The position numbers were made by a program, and so were the translations under genes. This document shows positions 59,955 to 64,000 of a stretch of 64,000 nucleotides of DNA, piece by piece. Origin of the DNA: Actinocorallia sp039871655 (GTDB lineage: Bacteria; Actinomycetota; Actinomycetes; Streptosporangiales; Streptosporangiaceae); assembly GCF_039871655.1 (NCBI RefSeq), contig NZ_JBDPLZ010000003.1, positions 434,001 to 498,000 of the forward strand, read 5' to 3'. The first letter of the stretch is position 1; each line of letters opens with the position of its first letter. The notes under the pieces were generated by a model. It had not been told where the DNA came from. It searched no databases and saw only the letters and a list, made by a program, of their open reading frames with translations.

Positions 59955-60530
59955 TCATGCCGGTTTCCTCGATCGGCTTCTGAGGGCGAGGTCGAGGGTG
60001 TCCAGAGTCCAGGCCCAGGAGGCGTCGGCCTCGCGCGGGGTGTGGCGGAAGCCGCCCGCCATCTCCAGGCTCACATACCCGTGGAAGGCGCCGCCCAGGA
60101 AGCGCACCGCGTCGGTCTGGTCGGGCTCGGGCAGCTCGTAGCCGCGCAGGATCGCCCGCATCATCTCCGAGTGCCTGGGGCCCGCGCTACCGGCCGCGGT
60201 CTGCGGGTCGAGCTCGAACCGGGCCGCGGCGTACCGGCCCGGGTACTCCTTGGCGTAGTCGCGGTAGGCGTCGGCGAACGCCACCAGCGCGTCCTTGCCC
60301 GAGCGGCCGGCCAGCGCGGCGGCGGCCCTGTCGGCCATCTCCTCCAAGGCGAGCAGCGCCACCCGCACCTTCAGCTCCCGCGCGTTCTCGATGTGCGCGT
60401 ACAGGCTCGGGTCCTTGACGCCGAGCCTTCGCGCGACCGCCGAGACGGTCAACTTGTCGAAGCCGATCTCGTCAGCCAGCTCCGCCGCCGTCCGGGTGAT
60501 GCGTTCACCGGTGATGCCCGCGCCTGCCAT
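59955..60530 (-). CDS. TetR-family regulator with WHG-type C-terminal domain
   Basis: A 191-residue regulator. The helix-turn-helix (about 8-50) includes LADEIGFDKLTVSAVARRLGVKDPSLYAHI. The C-terminal domain ends with FLGGAFHGYVSLEMAGGF, a WHG-domain trait. Two operators lie upstream, next to the divergent FBP gene. Confidence 0.92.
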   Translation of the reverse strand: MAGAGITGERITRTAAELADEIGFDKLTVSAVARRLGVKDPSLYAHIENARELKVRVALLALEEMADRAAAALAGRSGKDALVAFADAYRDYAKEYPGRYAAARFELDPQTAAGSAGPRHSEMMRAILRGYELPEPDQTDAVRFLGGAFHGYVSLEMAGGFRHTPREADASWAWTLDTLDLALRSRSRKPA

Positions 60531-60540
60531 GGGATTCCAA

Positions 60541-60587
60541 ACTAATTGAATAAGGAATTTGCCTAATTGAATTAGGAGAACTAACCT
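60541..60587. promoter_or_regulatory. Two TetR operators and a leaderless promoter
   Basis: ACTAATTGAATAAGG (60541-60555) and CCTAATTGAATTAGG (60562-60576) are related operators 21 bp apart; the second is a perfect odd palindrome. For the plus-strand gene, TTGCCT (60559-60564) and TAACCT (60582-60587) are spaced by 17 bp and the ATG is 8 bp further, so the second operator lies inside the promoter. Confidence 0.7.
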
Positions 60588-60595
60588 CAGCCTAC

Positions 60596-61114
60596 ATGAG
60601 AGCGATCACCGAGAACGACATCCGCAGGTCGTTCGTCAACTGCTCCAAAGGCGAGGCCAAGCGTCTGGGCGTCCCCAGAGACCTCGAGGAGCGGCCCTGG
60701 GGCGACCTCGACTTCCTCGGGTGGCGTGATCCCGGCGCCCCCGAACGCGGCTACCTGGTCGTCGAACGCGACGACGGCGGCCTGGTCGGGATCGTGCTCC
60801 GGGCTGCACCCGGGGCCTCGCGCGGCTTCACCTCACGCAGCATGTGCTCGTTGTGCCTGACCACCCACAGCGGCGGTGGCGTGGCCCTGATGACCGCGCG
60901 CCGCACCGGCGAGGCCGGACGCCAGGGCAACACGGTCGGCCAGTACCTGTGCACCGACTTGGCCTGCTCCCTCTACACCAGAGGCAAGAAGCAGACGACC
61001 GCGGGAGGAACCCTCGAAGAGACCCTCTCCTCGGAGGAGAAGACCGCCCGCATGAGACTCAACCTGGCCGCCTTCATCGACAAAGTGACCACTCCCCCGT
61101 CCGAAGGCGAGTGA
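60596..61114 (+). CDS. FBP-domain (treble-clef zinc finger) protein, EF-G-binding type
   Basis: A 172-residue protein. An N-terminal alpha-helical/beta domain (WGDLDFLGWRDPGAPERGYLV) is followed by a C-terminal zinc finger with two Cys pairs (MCSLC and CTDLAC). The family is related to the C-terminal domain of FusB-type proteins that bind elongation factor G. It is controlled by the divergent TetR regulator. Fusidic-acid protection is possible but unproven. Confidence 0.85.
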   Translation: MRAITENDIRRSFVNCSKGEAKRLGVPRDLEERPWGDLDFLGWRDPGAPERGYLVVERDDGGLVGIVLRAAPGASRGFTSRSMCSLCLTTHSGGGVALMTARRTGEAGRQGNTVGQYLCTDLACSLYTRGKKQTTAGGTLEETLSSEEKTARMRLNLAAFIDKVTTPPSEGE

Positions 61115-61314
61115 TCCCCGGCTCACGCCGCTCGGACGAGTATCACGCGCGCGGACAGAACCGCGAGGCCACCGCGTGATGGAAAAGGCTCACTGCTTCA
61201 ACGGTGCCAGACCCCGCCCCTGCATCAGGAACACACCACCGCTCCCGAGCACGCCGCCGTGCTCACGAGGCGTATGCGGCCGCCGCCAGCGGGATGGCTG
61301 GAAAGATAGGGATT

Positions 61315-61776
61315 ATGCAAGAAGGGGAAGATTCGACACAAGAGCGTGTCGAGAAGCTGATGCGGGATCCGGCGCTGCGCCGGGAATGGCTCCGGCAGAA
61401 GAACATGATGTGTGTCGGACTGATCGGAATCGGCACCATCATGGTGCAGCCGTTCCTGTCCGACCTGTCGACGTCGGCCACCCCGCCCGGCAAGGTCTGC
61501 CTGATCTCCTTCGCGGTGGCCATTCCTCTTCTGGCCGCCCTGATCATGGTCAACTGGCAGGAGATCTTCCGCGGTCGGGAGACCAGATCCCGGACGGTCC
61601 TCGTCGCGTGGCCGGTCGCACAGGCGGCCTCCTTCGTGGGAGTGGTCGCCGGCTTCTGGCACATCTGGTGGGTCGCCGGTGTGGTGATGCTGCTCTTCGG
61701 ACTGATCGCGGTCGGGGTGCATTCGGCCGGCTACACGCGCCTGGAACTCGACGGGGAATCCGGCGGTCCCGAATGA
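61315..61776 (+). CDS. Hypothetical membrane protein
   Basis: A 153-residue protein. A charged N-terminal helix of about 30 residues is followed by four transmembrane helices (about 34-54, 60-82, 94-113, 116-136). ATG 61315 has AGGGA upstream; a longer frame from 61204 lacks support. No family was recognised. Confidence 0.6.
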   Translation: MQEGEDSTQERVEKLMRDPALRREWLRQKNMMCVGLIGIGTIMVQPFLSDLSTSATPPGKVCLISFAVAIPLLAALIMVNWQEIFRGRETRSRTVLVAWPVAQAASFVGVVAGFWHIWWVAGVVMLLFGLIAVGVHSAGYTRLELDGESGGPE

Positions 61777-61905
61777 TGCCGTCGTGTCCATGATCCGGGT
61801 GCGGGGCTTCGATACGACCGGCCCGGTTCGCATAGTTCAAGGGCCTTTGGCTTTGTAGGCGGCAGGCCGCGTCCTTTCTTGCCGACGCCCCGTGACGGGG
61901 CCTGG

Positions 61906-63201
61906 TCAGGAAGGCGGCGCGGGGAGGGGCCACAGCAGCACTGCGCCGTCTTGGCCGGCGGTGGCGAGAAGGTCGCCGCCGGGGTGGAAGGCCACCGCGT
62001 TGGTGGACCAGGTGTGTCCTATGAAAAGGGCCTGGAGCCGACGGGTGGCGAGGTCCCACAGCCGCACCGTGCAGTCCAGGCCGGCGGTGGCCAGCAGGTG
62101 TCCCTCGGGGTGGAAGGCCACCGTGTTGGCGCCCTGGCCGTGGCCGGGCAGGACGCCGACCTCCTGGCCTGCCCTGGTGTCCCACAGCCGTACCGTCCCG
62201 TCCCAGCTTGCGGTCGCCAGGAGCTCGCCGTCAGGATGGAAGGCCAGCTCCTTGATGCCCTCGGTGTGGCCGGTGAGCACAGCTAGGGAATCGCCGTCGA
62301 GGCTCCACAGCCGTACCGTGCCGTCTCCGTAGCCGGTGGCCAGGAAGTCGCCGCCGGGGTGGAAGGCCGCCGAGTGGATGGTGCTGTCATGGCCGTCGAA
62401 CAGGGTGATGAGCCTTCTGTTGGAGACCTCCCACAGCCTCACCCCGGTGTCCCACCCGGCGGTGGCCAGCAGGTGTCCCTCGGGGTGGAAGGCCACCGTG
62501 TAGACGTTCCTGATGTGGCCGGACAGAGGGTTGCCGACAGGCTCTCCCGTGGCGGTGTCCCACAACCGCGCCGAGTCGTCCGAGCTCGCGGTGGCCAGCA
62601 GATGCCCGTCCGGGTGGAAAGCCACCCCCCACACCTTGTCGGTGTGGCCGGTGAGCGGGACGCCGACGGGTTCACCGGTGACGGTGTCCCAGAGCCGTGC
62701 CGTCCGCGAGGCTTCGAAGTCGTCCCATGACCCTTGGCTCTTATCGGCTTCGAGAACGGCGGCGAGAGGGTTGGCGGGGTCGCCGACGACCTTGCCGGTG
62801 GAACCGTCTCGCAGGCAGGACTTCTCCTCCCAGCCGGCGGTCGCGAGAAGACGGCCGCCGGGATGGAAGGCCACCGCGCGGACGGACACCCGGTAGTCGT
62901 GCCTGATGAAGGCGACGTGCTTGGGAACGTCGTCGGACGGGTCGACCCGCAGCGAGAGATCGATGGCGGCGAGCTCCCTTTTGAGCTCCTCTACGAGTTC
63001 CGGGGTGCTTCCCTCGAGTTCCAGCAGATCCCGCTCGCTACGGACGACCAGTTCGCCGATGGTGTAGATCCCCGCGCGCCTGAGACAGTTGTACGTCCGG
63101 ACATGAACGCCGAAGTAGCTGATGGGCAGCGGCCAGTCAATCGGCACAAAGGGACGACACAACGAGTCGTCATCCGAGAGCCAGGACTTTCGTAGGGCCA
63201 T
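61906..63201 (-). CDS. Fusion of an RNA polymerase alpha-CTD-like domain with seven WD40 repeats
   Basis: A 431-residue protein. Residues about 25-86 (LPISYFGVHVRTYNCLRRAG, IYTIGELVVRSERDLLELEG) match the helix-hairpin-helix C-terminal domain of RpoA. The remaining 330 residues hold seven repeats, each with an AFHP-x-G-xLLATA strand and RLWD. ATG 63201 follows GAGGAAGG. It may use the alpha-CTD fold for DNA or protein contact and the propeller as a scaffold; no kinase domain is present. Confidence 0.88.
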   Translation of the reverse strand: MALRKSWLSDDDSLCRPFVPIDWPLPISYFGVHVRTYNCLRRAGIYTIGELVVRSERDLLELEGSTPELVEELKRELAAIDLSLRVDPSDDVPKHVAFIRHDYRVSVRAVAFHPGGRLLATAGWEEKSCLRDGSTGKVVGDPANPLAAVLEADKSQGSWDDFEASRTARLWDTVTGEPVGVPLTGHTDKVWGVAFHPDGHLLATASSDDSARLWDTATGEPVGNPLSGHIRNVYTVAFHPEGHLLATAGWDTGVRLWEVSNRRLITLFDGHDSTIHSAAFHPGGDFLATGYGDGTVRLWSLDGDSLAVLTGHTEGIKELAFHPDGELLATASWDGTVRLWDTRAGQEVGVLPGHGQGANTVAFHPEGHLLATAGLDCTVRLWDLATRRLQALFIGHTWSTNAVAFHPGGDLLATAGQDGAVLLWPLPAPPS

Positions 63202-63305
63202 GGTGACCTTCCTCAGAGCATCGTCTCCCAAGATCTTTCACCTACCAGACGTTCTTCACGGGCCTCCGGTTCGCGACCGACTGCCGGCCGGTCGGGAAGC
63301 AGAGT

Positions 63306-63575
63306 TCATTGCTCCTCCTTGTTGTCGGCGGGAAGAAAGACGATGTCGAGGTCGAGGAGCCGGTCCGGGTCGGCGTCGATGGCGATGCGGGTGATCTTCC
63401 CGTCGCTGATCGTGAACTCGAAAACGGCCTTCGGTCGGCCGCGGTACGACCAGACGGCCGCCGGAGCGCCGTCGACCAGGGCGAGCCGGGCGGCCTGAGC
63501 CCGTCCGGCGAAGAAAGCCGCCACCTCGTGGGCGCCGCGGACCTCGCCGACCACGGCGTCCGGATCGAGCAGCGA
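63306..63575 (-). pseudogene. C-terminal fragment of an ECF sigma factor (SigJ/ECF41-like)
   Basis: The frame reads LLDPDAVVGEVRGAHEVAAF, then ARLALVDGAPAAVWSYRGRP and a closing DADPDRLLDLDIVFL, which is the NTF2-like C-terminal domain of SigJ-type sigma factors. Sigma regions 2 and 4 are absent, and upstream the frame enters the antisense of a different gene remnant. Not functional as a sigma factor. Confidence 0.7.
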
Positions 63576-63576
63576 A

Positions 63577-63774
63577 GACGGCACCTCGGTGTTCCTGCAG
63601 GCCAACGGCGACATCCTGTCGACCGCCGAGAAGCTGGTCTATCGCAACGTCTACATCTTCAAGGTCGACATCTCCGACGGCCAGATCGTCAAGGTGTGGG
63701 AGTACGCCGACCCCGTCGCCTACGCCAACCTGGGGATCACCGGCTCCGAGGCCGAGTCCGCCGCCAAGGGCTGA
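63577..63774 (+). pseudogene. C-terminal fragment of a SnoaL-like protein
   Basis: The 65 codons read DGTSVFLQANGDILSTAEKL and then YRNVYIFKVDISDGQIVKVW, the last strands of an NTF2/SnoaL fold. The first half, with the N-terminal helices, is missing. It abuts the opposite-strand sigma-factor fragment. No promoter or ribosome-binding site is seen. Confidence 0.7.
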
Positions 63775-63819
63775 CCTGGCTCTCCGAACGGGGCGCGGTG
63801 ACCAGGCCGCCGAAGCAGA

Positions 63820-63850
63820 GCGGGCCGGGCGATCATGACGCCCGGCCCGC
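63820..63850. terminator. Bidirectional hairpin terminator
   Basis: GCGGGCCGGGCG (63820-63831) pairs perfectly with CGCCCGGCCCGC (63839-63850) around a 7-nt loop, between the SnoaL remnant and the convergent MarR gene. Confidence 0.75.
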
Positions 63851-63870
63851 CCGCCGTCATCCCGGCGGCC

Positions 63871-64000
63871 TCAGGCTTCGCCAAGAGCGGCCGCCATCTT
63901 GTCGAGGTCGACCAGCAGAGCCTCCAGGCGGGCGGCGGGGACCGCGGCGATCATCCGCCGCTCCACCTCGTACACCGCGGCCCTCGCGGCCCGCAGGCGT
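63871..64000 (-). CDS. MarR-family regulator, C-terminal part (cut by window edge)
   Basis: The last 42 residues (RAAVYEVERRMIAAVPAARL, then a final helix ending LGEA) form the C-terminal dimerisation helix of a MarR protein. The DNA-binding part lies beyond the window. A strong terminator follows the stop. Confidence 0.65.
   Translation of the reverse strand, partial: RLRAARAAVYEVERRMIAAVPAARLEALLVDLDKMAAALGEA

Noticed and set aside
61887..61901. Small hairpin GCCCCG-TGA-CGGGGC after the WD40 gene as a terminator
   Set aside because: Only 6-bp arms and no U-run; too weak to list with confidence.
1..64000. CRISPR arrays, rRNA or tRNA genes and intact transposases
   Set aside because: No regularly spaced repeats, rRNA-like stretches, convincing tRNA cloverleaves or transposase catalytic motifs were seen.

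Overview
The window is about 70% G+C, has high third-position G+C, many GTG starts and apparently leaderless promoters. It also carries F420-dependent enzymes, ECF42-type sigma regulation, NarL-type two-component pairs and secreted ricin-like and GH18 proteins. This points to a soil actinomycete, probably of the Streptosporangiales (Nonomuraea/Actinomadura-like). The order is an inference; no rRNA or tRNA gene was seen to anchor it. The content looks like accessory chromosome: many small regulator-plus-enzyme cassettes and several gene remnants.

Layout. 1-6.2 kb: the end of a thiolase, a GntR regulator, a PPOX flavoprotein, a MarR/hydrolase pair and an MDR oxidoreductase/HxlR pair. 6.0-8.6 kb: a chain of overlapping small ORFs, a PH-like membrane protein and a DUF1801 protein. 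8.6-13.5 kb: a MacB-like ABC transporter, a NarL-type two-component system, a DUF6069 protein and a MarR regulator. 13.5-20 kb: two secreted paralogues, an SDR/MerR cassette with a MerR-type 19-bp promoter, a TetR/MFS deletion scar, an ArsR/SDR cassette and an arylamine N-acetyltransferase. 19.5-24.6 kb: LysR/SnoaL, a VOC protein, a YhfC-like protein with its HTH regulator under a 40-bp inverted repeat, and an acyl-CoA synthetase. 24.5-29.4 kb: a repeat-rich gap with two DnaA boxes, a small HTH protein, a duplicated-domain protein and two tandem GH18 proteins. 29.4-38.6 kb: a cytosolic NAD-type formate dehydrogenase, an EamA exporter behind a possible leader peptide, a YCII/ECF42 sigma pair, and a TetR/membrane-protein pair. 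38.6-39.9 kb: a decayed zone with an IS-associated ORF, a MITE-like element and a deformylase fragment. 39.8-44.6 kb: SDR/TetR cassette, F420 enzyme, metallo-hydrolase, GNAT.

44.6-51.5 kb is the most unusual block. A Crp/Fnr regulator sits beside DUF427, a MerT-like membrane protein, two methyltransferases, a tetraether-synthase-like (MJ0619-like) radical SAM enzyme, a disulfide flavoprotein and a small membrane protein. Each intergenic region that must hold a promoter in this block carries a TGTCA-N6-TGAC(A/T) inverted repeat, so the block looks like one Crp/Fnr regulon, probably redox or oxygen responsive. Its product is unknown.

51.4-64 kb: a GT87 glycosyltransferase, a second two-component pair, an erythromycin-esterase homologue, an MDR/ArsR/DUF3995 cassette, DUF488, a YnfA-like protein, TetR/FBP, a protein fusing an RNA polymerase alpha-CTD-like domain to seven WD40 repeats, a second deletion scar (ECF sigma end/SnoaL end) and the end of a MarR gene. 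Starts were moved from the longest ORF where a Shine-Dalgarno site, a leaderless promoter or family length favoured another codon.
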